A stretch of 64,000 bases of DNA from Ramlibacter alkalitolerans. GTDB lineage: Bacteria; Pseudomonadota; Gammaproteobacteria; Burkholderiales; Burkholderiaceae_C. The notes beneath the pieces are model-generated. The model had not been told where the DNA came from, made no database searches, and saw only the letters and a program-made list of their open reading frames with translations. Position numbers and translations under genes: made by a program. The stretch is taken from contig NZ_JAEQND010000008.1 in assembly GCF_016722765.1 (NCBI RefSeq), positions 282,257 through 346,256 on the forward strand. The letters run 5' to 3'. This document shows positions 28,523-37,414 of the stretch, in pieces (positions within the stretch are counted from its first letter, which is position 1; each line of letters opens with the position of its first letter).

Positions 28523-29352
28523 ACGCGCCGCTGCTGGAGGTCGAGAACCTCGTCAAGGATTACGCCCTGCCGCGCGAGAAGCTGCTCGAGGCGCCGGGCA
28601 AGGTGCATGCGCTGCGGGGCGTGAGCTTCACGATCGAGGCGGGGCGCAGCCTCGGCGTCGTCGGCGAGTCCGGCTCGGGCAAGTCCACGCTGGCGCGCCT
28701 GGTCATGGCGCTGGACCAGCCGACCTCGGGGCGCGTGCGCCTGCTCGGGAAGGACCTGCACGCGCTGCCGCGCGAGGCCTTGCGCAGCGCCCGGCGCGAC
28801 TTCCAGATGGTGTTCCAGGATCCGTACGGCTCGCTCGATCCGCGCCAGGCCGTGGAGCGCATCGTGAGCGAACCCCTGGCCGCCCAGGGCGCCAGCCGCG
28901 AGGAGCAGCGCGAACGCGCCAGCGAGGCGCTGCAGGCGGTCGGCCTGCGGCCCAACGACCTGCGCAAGTACCCGCACGAGTTCTCCGGCGGCCAGCGCCA
29001 GCGCATCGCGATCGCGCGGGCGCTGATCACCCGGCCGCGCCTGATCGTGGCCGACGAGCCGGTGAGCGCGCTGGACGTCTCGGTGCAGGCGCAGGTGCTG
29101 AACCTCATGCAGGACCTCCAGGCCGAATTCGGCATCACCTACATGCTGATCAGCCATGACCTCGCGGTGGTGCAGCACCTGTGCGACGACGTGGCCGTCC
29201 TCTGGCAGGGCCGCATCGTGGAACAGGGGCCGCCCGGGCGCCTGTTCGCGCAGCCGCTGCACGAATACACGCGCTCCCTGGTCGAGGCGGTGCCCGAACC
29301 CGAGCCCCCCGCGGGCAGCCCTCTTGCCACGCGTTTCCAAAGTCGGGGATGA
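28519..29352 (+). CDS. ABC transporter ATPase (DppF-like)
   Basis: The second ATPase, 277 residues. Walker A is GESGSGKS (about 51-58), the Q-loop [13 protein letters not shown] is typical of the DppF/OppF group, the signature is FSGGQRQRI, and Walker B is LIVADEP followed by [10 protein letters not shown]. The start ATG overlaps the preceding stop, and the ribosome-binding site comes from a family-B repeat. It pairs with the upstream ATPase to drive the two permeases. The binding protein gene follows 53 bases downstream. Confidence 0.92.
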   Translation: MNAPLLEVENLVKDYALPREKLLEAPGKVHALRGVSFTIEAGRSLGVVGESGSGKSTLARLVMALDQPTSGRVRLLGKDLHALPREALRSARRDFQMVFQDPYGSLDPRQAVERIVSEPLAAQGASREEQRERASEALQAVGLRPNDLRKYPHEFSGGQRQRIAIARALITRPRLIVADEPVSALDVSVQAQVLNLMQDLQAEFGITYMLISHDLAVVQHLCDDVAVLWQGRIVEQGPPGRLFAQPLHEYTRSLVEAVPEPEPPAGSPLATRFQSRG

Positions 29353-29405
29353 TCCCTGAAGTTGCATCCCCCGCTTCCAGCCTCTAGCCCCGGAGTTCCC
29401 AAGAC

Positions 29406-30899
29406 ATGCTGAACCGCCGCAATGTTCTCGCGCACAGCGCCTCGCTGGCCGCCCTGGCCACCCTGCCCCCGGGCGTGCTGGCCCAGGGCCGCAAGAACGC
29501 GATCGTGATGGCCATGGCGCTCGAGCCCAGCCCCGGCCTGGACCCCACGGGCGGCGCCGCCTCGTCGATCGGCGAGGTCACGCTGTACAACATCTACGAG
29601 ACGCTGACCAAGATCAACCCGGACGGCGCCGTCACGCCGCTGCTGGCGGAAAGCTGGGAGGTCTCGCCGGACCTCACCACCTACACCTTCAAGCTGCGCC
29701 AGGGCGTGAAGTTCCAGAATGGCGAACCCTTCAACGCCCAGGCGGTGAAGTTCTCCTTCGACCGCGCCGGCTCGGAGAAGAGCACCAACAAGGACAAGCG
29801 CACCTTCGCCAACCTGAGCACGCGGGTGGTCGACGAGCACACCGTCGTGATCCTCACCAAGGAGGTCGACCCCGACTTCCCGTTCCTGCTCGGGCAGGCA
29901 ACGGCCGTGATCGTGGAGCCGAAGAGCGCGGACAGCAACATGACCAAGCCGGTCGGCACCGGCCCCTTCATGCTGGAGAACTGGGTCAAGGGCTCGTCCA
30001 TCACGCTGAAGAAGTGGCCCGGCTACCGCAATGCTTCGGCGATCAAGCTCGAACGCGCCACCTTCCGCATCATCGCGGACCCGGCGGCGCAGGTGGCCGC
30101 GCTGCTCGCGGGCGACGTGGACGCCTTCCCCCGCGTCACGCCCCGCAGCGTGGAGCAGTTCAAGGGCAATCCGCGCTTCCAGGTGATCGTCTCGGGCTCG
30201 CGCGCCAAGACCATCCTGGCGATCAACAACAAGAAGAAGCCCTTCGACGACGTGCGCGTGCGCCGCGCGGTGGCCATGGCGATTGACCGCAAGGCGGTGA
30301 TCCAGGGCGCGGGCGACGGCTACGGTGCGCCCATCGGCAGCCACTATCCGCCCAGCGCGCCGGGCTATGTCGATCTCACCGGCGTGAATCCGTTCAACCC
30401 CGACAAGGCGCGCGCACTGCTGAAGGAAGCCGGCGTGACGACGCCGCTGGAAGTCACCATCACGCTGCCGCCGCCGCCCTACGCGCGCCAGGGCGGCGAG
30501 GTGATCGCCTCGGAACTGGCCAAGGTCGGCATCCAGGCCAAGCTGCAGAACGTGGAGTGGGCCCAGTGGCTCTCCAACGTGTACGGCAACAAGAACTACG
30601 ACATGACGATCATCTCGCACGTCGAACCCTTCGACCTGGGCAACTTCGCCAAGCCGGACTACTACTGGAACTACCACTCGGCCAGGTTCGACGAGGTGTA
30701 CGCCAAGTACAAGACGACGGCCAACGCGAAGGACCGCCTGAAGCTGCAGGCCGACCTGCAGCGCATCCTCGCGGAGGATTCGGTGCATGCCTTCCTGTAC
30801 CAGCCGCAGTGGGTGACGGTCGCGAACAGGAACGTGAAGGGGCTGTGGAAGGACATGCCGATCTTCGTCAACGACCTGTCCTCCATCTCCTGGGCCTGA
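29406..30899 (+). CDS. Peptide-type ABC transporter substrate-binding protein
   Basis: A 497-residue periplasmic binding protein of the SBP_bac_5 (DppA/OppA) family. It has a signal peptide with LAALATLPPGVLAQG, the early domain with LYNIYETL and LAESWEVSPDLTTYTFKLR, and the late DVRVRRAVAMAIDRKAV. It delivers the substrate to the permeases encoded upstream. Gene order (permeases, ATPases, binding protein, amidase) is unusual only in that the binding protein comes last. An amidase starts four bases after the stop, which suggests that the imported compound contains an amide; this is inference. Confidence 0.93.
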   Translation: MLNRRNVLAHSASLAALATLPPGVLAQGRKNAIVMAMALEPSPGLDPTGGAASSIGEVTLYNIYETLTKINPDGAVTPLLAESWEVSPDLTTYTFKLRQGVKFQNGEPFNAQAVKFSFDRAGSEKSTNKDKRTFANLSTRVVDEHTVVILTKEVDPDFPFLLGQATAVIVEPKSADSNMTKPVGTGPFMLENWVKGSSITLKKWPGYRNASAIKLERATFRIIADPAAQVAALLAGDVDAFPRVTPRSVEQFKGNPRFQVIVSGSRAKTILAINNKKKPFDDVRVRRAVAMAIDRKAVIQGAGDGYGAPIGSHYPPSAPGYVDLTGVNPFNPDKARALLKEAGVTTPLEVTITLPPPPYARQGGEVIASELAKVGIQAKLQNVEWAQWLSNVYGNKNYDMTIISHVEPFDLGNFAKPDYYWNYHSARFDEVYAKYKTTANAKDRLKLQADLQRILAEDSVHAFLYQPQWVTVANRNVKGLWKDMPIFVNDLSSISWA

Positions 30900-30903
30900 C
30901 GCG

Positions 30904-32328
30904 ATGGCGGATGCACTGCACGAGCTCTCCGCGCCCCGGCTGGTGGAGCTGTACCGCCGGCGCGAAGTCTCGCCGGTGGAGGTCGCGCGCAGCGTGCTGG
31001 GTCACGTGGAGCGCTGGGAGCACCACATCCACGCGCTGTACCTGCTGCGGCCCGACCACGTGCTGGAGCAGGCGCGCGCCAGCGAGGAACGCTGGCGCCA
31101 GGGCGAGCCGCTGGGCCTGATCGACGGCGTGCCGGTCACGATCAAGGACAACATCGCCACCCGCGGCGACCCGACGCCCCTGGGCAGCGCGGCCAGCGAG
31201 CTCGTTCCGGCCGCGGCCGACGCGCCGCCGGCGGCGCGCGTGCGCGAGCACGGCGGCGTGCTGCTGGCGAAGACCACGATGCCGGACTACGGCATGCTGT
31301 CCTCGGGGCTTTCCAGCTTCCACCCGCTGGCGCGCAATCCCTGGAATCTGGCGAAGACGCCCGGCGGCTCCAGCGCGGGCGCGGGGGCGGCCGCCGCGGC
31401 CGGCTATGGGCCGCTGCACATCGGCACCGACATCGGCGGCTCGCTGCGCCTGCCGGCCGGATGGTGCGGCATCTTCACCTTGAAGCCCAGCCTCGGCCGG
31501 GTGCCGATCGACCCGCCCTATACCGGCCGCGCCGCCGGCCCGATGACGCGCACCGTGGAAGATGCGGCGCTGTTCATGCAGGTCCTCGCGGGCGCGGACG
31601 AACGCGACGCCATGAGCCTGCCGCCGCAGGACATCGCGTGGTCCGGCTTCGACATCGGCGTGTCGCGCCTGCGCGGCCTGCGCATCGGCCTGCTGATGGA
31701 AGCCGGCTGCGGCCTCGCCGTGGACGCGGGCATCCGCGACGCGGTGCAGAAGGCGGCCCTGCTGTTCGAGCGCGCCGGTGCGGTGGTCGCGCCGATGAAG
31801 CCCTTCATGACGCAAGCGATGCTGGATGGCATGGACCATTTCTGGCGCATGCGCTCGCACGTCGACCTGCGCGGCCTGCCGCCGCAGGAGAAGGCGCGGG
31901 TGCTGCCCTATATCCAGCAGTGGGCCGACAGCGCTGGCGGCCTCGGCGGCGAAGCCATGTTCCGCGCCGCCCACCAGTTCCACCTCACGCGCGTGGCGGC
32001 GGTGCAGGCCTGCCGCCCGTTCGACTACGTGCTTTCGCCGGTCTCGCCGGTGCCGGCGTTCGCGGCCGAACTGCCCTCACCCACCAACGACCCGCTGCGG
32101 CCGCTGGAGCACATCGGCTTCACGGTGCCCTTCAACATGTCGGAGCAGCCGGCCGCGTCCATCAACTGCGGCTACACCGACGAAGGACTGCCGATCGGCC
32201 TGCAGATCGTCGGCAAGCGCTTCGACGACCTCGGCGTGCTGCAGGTGGCGCGTGCCTTCGAATTGATCCGCGAGCCCCAGAGGCCCTGGCCGCAGCCGCC
32301 CTCGGAAGCGATCCACCACGTGGACTGA
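30904..32328 (+). CDS. Amidase-signature family hydrolase
   Basis: A 474-residue amidase with the Ser-cisSer-Lys triad: Lys81 in TIKDN, Ser156 in GGSSAG and Ser180 in GTDIGGS. It has no signal peptide, so it is cytoplasmic. It lies four bases after the binding-protein gene of the ABC importer and is almost certainly co-transcribed, so it may hydrolyse the imported substrate. GatA is an alternative for the family, but no gatB or gatC is nearby and the sequence diverges from GatA, so I favour a catabolic amidase. Confidence 0.88.
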   Translation: MADALHELSAPRLVELYRRREVSPVEVARSVLGHVERWEHHIHALYLLRPDHVLEQARASEERWRQGEPLGLIDGVPVTIKDNIATRGDPTPLGSAASELVPAAADAPPAARVREHGGVLLAKTTMPDYGMLSSGLSSFHPLARNPWNLAKTPGGSSAGAGAAAAAGYGPLHIGTDIGGSLRLPAGWCGIFTLKPSLGRVPIDPPYTGRAAGPMTRTVEDAALFMQVLAGADERDAMSLPPQDIAWSGFDIGVSRLRGLRIGLLMEAGCGLAVDAGIRDAVQKAALLFERAGAVVAPMKPFMTQAMLDGMDHFWRMRSHVDLRGLPPQEKARVLPYIQQWADSAGGLGGEAMFRAAHQFHLTRVAAVQACRPFDYVLSPVSPVPAFAAELPSPTNDPLRPLEHIGFTVPFNMSEQPAASINCGYTDEGLPIGLQIVGKRFDDLGVLQVARAFELIREPQRPWPQPPSEAIHHVD

Positions 32329-32343
32329 GTGGGCAGCGGTGGC

Positions 32344-32371
32344 GTCATTCCCGCGCAGGCGGGAATCCAGG
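32344..32371. repeat. Single family-A REP unit
   Basis: GTCATTCCCGCGCAGGCGGG and its AATCCAGGG end form one unpaired palindrome between the convergent amidase and phosphatase genes. Confidence 0.7.
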
Positions 32372-32399
32372 GCGTCCGGGCTTGGCGCGCTGCGCGTGG

Positions 32400-33092
32400 C
32401 TAAGCCGCGGTGCGGCTCGCCTCGCCGGCCACCAGCTTGCGCTGGTCGTACACCGGTTGCGGCGGCAGGTCGGCCAGGTGCTGCGTGTCGGCCCAGCTCA
32501 TGATCTCGTACGTGCCCTGGCGCACGCGAATGCGGTTGAGGCCGGCGTTCGGGATCTCGCTCTGGCGCGGGCCGTCCAGGCCCAGCGAGCGCGCGGTGCG
32601 GTAGATCATGTCCAGCACGCCACCGTGCGTGACGATCACCACGGTCTGGTGCGGGTGCGCGGCGACCACGCGTTGCACGGCATCCATCACGCGCGTGTGG
32701 AAGGCGCGGGTGGACTCACCCTCCGGCATGGCGAAATCCTGCTCGAAGCGCAGCCAGCCTTCCCAGGCCTCGGGGTGGTCGCGCTTGATGTCGTCGACGC
32801 GCATGCCATCGACCCGGCCGAAGGCCTGTTCGCGCAGGCCGGCGTCGGCCACCGGCTGCAGCGCGAGTTCACCGGCGATCGGTTCGGCGGTCTGCCGGGC
32901 GCGCAGCAGGTCGCTCACGTACACCGCATCGGCCTTCTCGCCCGCCAGGCGCGCGGCGAGCCGGCGCGCCTGCGCCAGCCCGATCGCGTTGAGTCCGACG
33001 TTGACCTGCCCCTGGAAGCGCAACTCCCGGTTCATGTCCGTCTCGCCATGCCGCACGAGCACCAGCTCCGTCGCATCCACCGTCATTCGCAT
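32400..33092 (-). CDS. Histidine phosphatase superfamily protein
   Basis: A phosphoglycerate-mutase-like phosphatase of about 230 residues. The phosphohistidine motif is LVRHGETD near the N-terminus, and the second catalytic His is in VTHGGVLDM (about 150-160). The open frame begins at 33119, but the residues before the ATG at 33092 have no family counterpart; a second ATG two codons on is also possible. Family members include alpha-ribazole phosphatase and GpmB-like enzymes; the substrate is not determined. It appears to be a single-gene unit. Confidence 0.82.
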   Translation of the reverse strand: MRMTVDATELVLVRHGETDMNRELRFQGQVNVGLNAIGLAQARRLAARLAGEKADAVYVSDLLRARQTAEPIAGELALQPVADAGLREQAFGRVDGMRVDDIKRDHPEAWEGWLRFEQDFAMPEGESTRAFHTRVMDAVQRVVAAHPHQTVVIVTHGGVLDMIYRTARSLGLDGPRQSEIPNAGLNRIRVRQGTYEIMSWADTQHLADLPPQPVYDQRKLVAGEASRTAA

Positions 33093-33155
33093 TGCGAAAT
33101 TATGGCTGGCCTTGCGCAATGCGGGATGGCACTAAGGCACGAAAGCGGACAGCCG

Positions 33156-33253
33156 AACGCAAAGGCCGCAAAGGTTTCGCAAAAACCGCAAAAGGGGACA
33201 CCTTCAAGAAGCGATGTCCTTTCGCGGCTTTGCGTAACTGCGGCTTTTGCGTT
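33156..33253. repeat. Long imperfect inverted repeat (hairpin element)
   Basis: Arms of about 42-45 bases (AACGCAAAGGCCGCA... and the mirror ...TGCGGCTTTTGCGTT) surround a loop of about 14 bases around CCTTCAAGAAGCGA. Mismatches are few. It sits between two minus-strand genes, just after coaD, and could be a terminator-like hairpin or a small MITE-like element. No coding potential is seen. Confidence 0.65.
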
Positions 33254-33268
33254 GGTGGTTCTGTCTTC

Positions 33269-33769
33269 CTACTCCCGCCCCAGCCCGCGCACCTTCTCCA
33301 TCAGGCGCTGCTGCACCGAGGCCGAGACGAACTGGTGGACTTCGCCGCCGAGGACGGCGATTTCGCGCACGAAGGTGCTGGAGATGAACTGGTACTTGTC
33401 GCTGGGCGTGAGGAAGACGGTTTCCACGTCCGGCATCAGGTGGCGGTTCATGCCGGCGAGCTGGAATTCGTAGTCGAAGTCGGTCACCGCCCGCACGCCG
33501 CGCACCATCGCCTTGCCGCCGCGCGCCACGACGAAATCGCGCACCAGGCCGCTGAAGCCTTCCACGCTCACCTGCGGGTACTTCGCCAGCGCCTCGCGTG
33601 CCATGTCGATGCGCTCCTCCATCGTGAAGAGCGACTTCTTGTGGTGACCGGCCGCCACCGCGACGATCAGGCGCCCGAACAACTGGCAGGCGCGATGGAC
33701 CACGTCCTCGTGACCCAGCGTCATCGGGTCGAAGGTGCCGGGATAGACGGCGAGGACGTCGGTGGCCAT
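33269..33769 (-). CDS. coaD: Phosphopantetheine adenylyltransferase
   Basis: CoaD transfers AMP to 4'-phosphopantetheine in coenzyme A synthesis. The nucleotidyltransferase motif YPGTFDPMTLGH (TxGH) is at 9-20, and ISSTFVRE is at about 128-135. The 166-residue length is normal. A good AGGAGAG ribosome-binding site precedes the ATG at 33769. It follows rsmD by 47 bases on the same strand, a frequent bacterial pairing. Confidence 0.96.
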   Translation of the reverse strand: MATDVLAVYPGTFDPMTLGHEDVVHRACQLFGRLIVAVAAGHHKKSLFTMEERIDMAREALAKYPQVSVEGFSGLVRDFVVARGGKAMVRGVRAVTDFDYEFQLAGMNRHLMPDVETVFLTPSDKYQFISSTFVREIAVLGGEVHQFVSASVQQRLMEKVRGLGRE

Positions 33770-33816
33770 TTAACTCTCCTGGACGCCGGCGGCGCCGGCA
33801 CGCGCTGTGCGCCGGA

Positions 33817-34407
33817 TTATGCAGCGCGACGCAACAGGTGCCCGTGCACCGCGCCGGCCCGCAGGTGCCGCTGCACCTCCAGCCCGTGCCGCGCCAGCGC
33901 TTCGCCTTCCCATGGCGTGGGCGCTTCCAGGTAGATCAGCCCCTGCGGCGCCAGCGCCGGCAGCGTGGCTGCCAGCGCCTTGTCGAACAGGTCGGCCTCG
34001 AAGGGCGGATCCAGGAAGACGAGGTCGGTCGCGCCGGCGGGCAGGCCCGCCAGCAGCGTCAGCGCGTTGCCTCGCTGCACCCGCACGTGGACGGCGTCCA
34101 GGCGCTTGATCACGGCCCGCAGGGCATCCACCAGCGCGCCGTCGGCCTCCACCAGCAGGACGTCCGCGGCACCGCGCGAAGCCGCCTCCAGGCCCAGCGC
34201 GCCGGTGCCGGCAAAGGCGTCGACGCAGCGCCAGCCGGCCAGGTCCTGCCCCAGCCAGTTGAAGAGCGTTTCGCGCACCCGGTCCGGCGTGGGCCGCAGG
34301 CCCGGCCGGTCGGGAACCTCCAGCTTGGTGCGCTTCCAGTGGCCCCCGATGATGCGGACCTGGTGGGGAAGGCTGCGGCGCGCGGGGGGCGAGGCGGGAC
34401 GGGGCAT
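33817..34407 (-). CDS. rsmD: 16S rRNA (guanine(966)-N(2))-methyltransferase RsmD
   Basis: RsmD methylates G966 of 16S rRNA during 30S assembly. Visible motifs are RIIGGHWK near the N-terminus, LRPTPDRVRETLFNWL, the AdoMet loop FAGTGALGLEAASRGA and the catalytic FLDPPF. The 196 residues fit the family. It is the first gene of the rsmD-coaD pair and is insulated from the upstream peptidase genes by a terminator at 34434-34468. Confidence 0.94.
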   Translation of the reverse strand: MPRPASPPARRSLPHQVRIIGGHWKRTKLEVPDRPGLRPTPDRVRETLFNWLGQDLAGWRCVDAFAGTGALGLEAASRGAADVLLVEADGALVDALRAVIKRLDAVHVRVQRGNALTLLAGLPAGATDLVFLDPPFEADLFDKALAATLPALAPQGLIYLEAPTPWEGEALARHGLEVQRHLRAGAVHGHLLRRAA

Positions 34408-34433
34408 CGTGGAAGCTTATCGGAGCCGGCGCC

Positions 34434-34468
34434 GCAAAAAAAACGGGCACGGCTTTCGGCCGTGCCCG
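34434..34468 (-). terminator. Rho-independent terminator after the M16 peptidase operon
   Basis: On the minus strand CGGGCACGGC-cgaaa-GCCGTGCCCG is followed by eight T residues. This is the strongest terminator in the window and separates the peptidase pair from rsmD. Confidence 0.9.
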
Positions 34469-34563
34469 AGTCTCTCCCTGTGAACTCTCCCGCGTGTTCG
34501 CAAGCAATGCGTGACAGCGCGTTTGAATTGTTGAGGGTCTTGCAAAAGTCTGCAGGCCGGCCC

Positions 34564-34579
34564 CTGTCAACATTGACAG
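34564..34579. promoter_or_regulatory. Palindromic LexA-like site of uncertain role
   Basis: CTGTCAACATTGACAG fits CTGT-N8-ACAG and is part of an 18-base near-perfect palindrome. It lies just downstream of the second peptidase gene and before its terminator, an odd place for a promoter operator, so function is doubtful. Confidence 0.3.
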
Positions 34580-34601
34580 GTGGGCAGGAATTTCCCCTGT
34601 A

Positions 34602-35954
34602 TTACTGTCGGGCCGACGCCACGTCGCCGCCCACCACCACCGTCACCATGCGGTCCGGCTGCACCTTGCGGGCGAAGGCGGACTTGATCTCGGCGGCCGT
34701 GACCTTCTCGATCTGCTTCGTCCACGTGTCCAGGTAATCCAGCGGCAGCTCGTACCACGCGATGTTGGCCAGGTTCTCGACCAGCTTGCGGTTGCTGTCG
34801 ATGCGCAGCGCGAAGCCGCCGATCATGAAGTCCTTGGCGGCCTTCAGTTCGGCCTCGGTCGGGCCTTCGGCGACGAAGCGGCGCAGCACGTCGCGCGAGA
34901 CCTGCACGGCCTGCGCGGCCTGGTCCGGCCGGGTCTGCAGGCCCAGGGTGAAGGCGCCGGCATGCAGCCCGGGGGCGAAGTAGCTGTAGACGCTGTAGCT
35001 CAGGCCGCGCTTTTGCCGCACCTCCTCGGACAGGCGCGAGACGAAGCCCCCGCCACCCAGGATGTAGTTGCCCAGGAGCAGCGGGAAGTAGTCCGGATCC
35101 GAACGCTTGTAGCCCGGTTGCCCGATCAGGACATGGGCCTGGGCCGAGGCGAAGGGGATGCTGCGTTCGGCGGCGGCGCTCAAGGCCGGAACCTCGCCCA
35201 CCGGCGGCAGCGGCTCGCAACGGCCGGCCGGCAGCCGCGACAGCAGCGTGGCCGCGATCTGGTCGGCCTGCTGTCGCGTGACGGCGCCGACGATGCTCAC
35301 CTTCGCGCGGCAAGGCAGGATGGCAGCGTAGAAGTTGCGCATGTCCTGCACGGTGATGCGACCGAGCGACTGCTCCGTCGTGTCGTAGCCATACGGGTGG
35401 CCACCGTAGACCGCGGCGCCGAAGGCCCGTGCAGCCACGGTGCCGGGACGCGTGTTGGCCTCGCGGATCGAGGCCACCATGCGCTGGCGTTCGCGCTGCC
35501 AGATCGCGTCGGGGAAGGACGGCTCGCCCAGCTCGCGCGCCGCCAGCTTCACCGCCTTGTCCAGCAGGTCGGGGTAGGTGAGCGATCGCAGCGCATAGCT
35601 CATGCGGTCGAGGCTCGCGCCGCCACCGAAGGAGGCGCCGAGGTCGGCCCAGGCTTCGCCGAGCTGGTTCTCGTCCAGCGCCGGCTCGCCGTTGCGCGCG
35701 GCGATGCCCTTGGAGGTCATGTCCGCGGTCACGCCGGCCAGGCCGGCCTTGTCGGCGGGATCGCGCCGGTCGCCGGCATCGAAGTCGATCTCGACGTCCA
35801 CCATCGGCAGGCTGGGGCTCTCGATCAGCCAGACCTGCGCGCCGCTGGCCTGCTGCCATTTCTGGATCGGCAGGGCGGCCGAGGCGGGAGCGACGAAGGC
35901 GCAGGCCAGGAAGCCGGCCAGCGCGCCGTGCGCCAGGAAAGTCGGAAAACGCAT
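34602..35954 (-). CDS. M16 family peptidase subunit lacking the zinc motif
   Basis: A 450-residue secreted M16 homologue with a signal peptide ending at APASA. It has the M16 fold, including the C-terminal RQKRGLSYSVYSYFAPG region, but no HxxEH zinc motif, so it is catalytically inactive alone. Known M16 pairs of this kind (an active and an inactive subunit) act as heterodimers in the periplasm. The active partner at 35964-37385 is immediately upstream with only nine bases between, supporting co-expression. Confidence 0.85.
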   Translation of the reverse strand: MRFPTFLAHGALAGFLACAFVAPASAALPIQKWQQASGAQVWLIESPSLPMVDVEIDFDAGDRRDPADKAGLAGVTADMTSKGIAARNGEPALDENQLGEAWADLGASFGGGASLDRMSYALRSLTYPDLLDKAVKLAARELGEPSFPDAIWQRERQRMVASIREANTRPGTVAARAFGAAVYGGHPYGYDTTEQSLGRITVQDMRNFYAAILPCRAKVSIVGAVTRQQADQIAATLLSRLPAGRCEPLPPVGEVPALSAAAERSIPFASAQAHVLIGQPGYKRSDPDYFPLLLGNYILGGGGFVSRLSEEVRQKRGLSYSVYSYFAPGLHAGAFTLGLQTRPDQAAQAVQVSRDVLRRFVAEGPTEAELKAAKDFMIGGFALRIDSNRKLVENLANIAWYELPLDYLDTWTKQIEKVTAAEIKSAFARKVQPDRMVTVVVGGDVASARQ

Positions 35955-35963
35955 GGGAACCTT

Positions 35964-37385
35964 TCAGTGGCGCAGGGGGACGGCGGGGGTGCGGGGCTTG
36001 CGGTTCGGGTCCACGGGCAGCGGCCGCAGGATGCCCACGGTGAGCTGCTCGTCGCCGAAGTAGCGGGCGGCGACGGACTGGACCTGTGCGGGCGTGACTT
36101 CGCGCAGTCGTGCCATCAGGCGGTCCTCGGCGTCGATCGGCAGGCCCATCACCCAGGCGCTGCCCAGTTCGCGGGCCTGGTTCATCACCGAGTCCAGCTT
36201 GTAGATCTCGCCGGCGATCCAGCGCGTCTTCACCCGCTGCAGTTCGGCCGGGGTCACGCCCTCGCGGGCCACCCGCGCCACCTCGGCGCGCAGCGCGGCC
36301 TCGACCTGCTCCGGCGTCTTGCCCGCCGCCGGCACGCCGGCCAGCGTGAACAATTGCGGGCCGCGGCCCCACAGGCCGTTGCCGGCATCGACGCCGTCGG
36401 CGACCCGGTCGGGGCCCTGCGTCAGCGCGCGGTCCAGGCGTGCGCCCTCGTAGCCATCGAGCACGCCGGAGAGCACGGTGAGCGCCAGCGCGTCGTCGTT
36501 CTCGGGCGTCTTGTCGAAGGACGTGAGCTGCGGCACCTTGAAGGCCAGCGCCACGTACGACTGCTCCGCGGGGGCCTTGAATTCGATCCGGCGGATGCCC
36601 TTTTGCGCCGGCTCCTCGCGCGGCTTGCGCGGCGGCACCGGCTTGGCGGCGATGCTGCCGTAGTACTTGTCGACCAGCGTGCGGACCTTGGCCGGGTCGA
36701 CGTCGCCGGCGATGATCACGGCGGCATTGGCCGGCACGTACCAGCGGCGGTAGAAGTCGCGCGCGTCGGCGGGCGTCATCGCCTCGAGGTCGCTCATCCA
36801 GCCCACCACGGGGCGGCGGTACGGCGAGGCCTGATAGGCCGTGGCGCTGAGCTGCTCATAGAGCAGGCCGCGCGGGTTGTCCTCGGTGCGGGTGCGCCGC
36901 TCCTCCTTGACCACCTCCAGCTCGCGCTTGAATTCGTCGTCGGCCCACTGGTTGTGGGCGAAGCGGTCCGATTCCAGCCGGATCACGTCCTCCAGCCGGT
37001 TGGCCGGGATCTGCTGGAAGAAGCCGGTCTGGTCGCGGGTGGTGAAGGCGTTCTCGCGGCCGCCGAGGGCGGCCACCTTGCGCGAGAACTCGCCCGGCCC
37101 GGTGGTCGGCGTGCCCTTGAACATCATGTGTTCCAGCACGTGGGCGACGCCGGTCGTGCCATCGACTTCGTCCATCGCGCCGACGCGCACGTAGACCATG
37201 TGGACGGCGGTGGGAGCGCGACGGTCGGGCTTGATGATGACCGTCATTCCATTGGGGAGCTTGTATTCCAGCGGCTTCTCCTGGGCCGGTGCGGGACCGG
37301 AGATCTGGCCGTGGGCGGGGGGCAGGAGCGCCAGCGGAAGCGCGGCCGCGAGCGGAAGGAGCAGGGAGCGCAGGTGTCGTTTCAT
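35964..37385 (-). CDS. M16 family zinc peptidase
   Basis: A 473-residue secreted metallopeptidase (pitrilysin family). The signal peptide ends at PAHGQ. The inverted zinc motif HVLEH is at residues 82-86, and the downstream zinc-binding Glu lies in VVKEERR at about 160. It should degrade peptides in the periplasm together with the inactive partner encoded next. Its start is divergent from ftsY with about 30 bases between, so the two promoters overlap. Confidence 0.9.
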   Translation of the reverse strand: MKRHLRSLLLPLAAALPLALLPPAHGQISGPAPAQEKPLEYKLPNGMTVIIKPDRRAPTAVHMVYVRVGAMDEVDGTTGVAHVLEHMMFKGTPTTGPGEFSRKVAALGGRENAFTTRDQTGFFQQIPANRLEDVIRLESDRFAHNQWADDEFKRELEVVKEERRTRTEDNPRGLLYEQLSATAYQASPYRRPVVGWMSDLEAMTPADARDFYRRWYVPANAAVIIAGDVDPAKVRTLVDKYYGSIAAKPVPPRKPREEPAQKGIRRIEFKAPAEQSYVALAFKVPQLTSFDKTPENDDALALTVLSGVLDGYEGARLDRALTQGPDRVADGVDAGNGLWGRGPQLFTLAGVPAAGKTPEQVEAALRAEVARVAREGVTPAELQRVKTRWIAGEIYKLDSVMNQARELGSAWVMGLPIDAEDRLMARLREVTPAQVQSVAARYFGDEQLTVGILRPLPVDPNRKPRTPAVPLRH

Positions 37386-37414
37386 AGAATCCTCTGATTC
37401 TAGAAACCTCCCTG

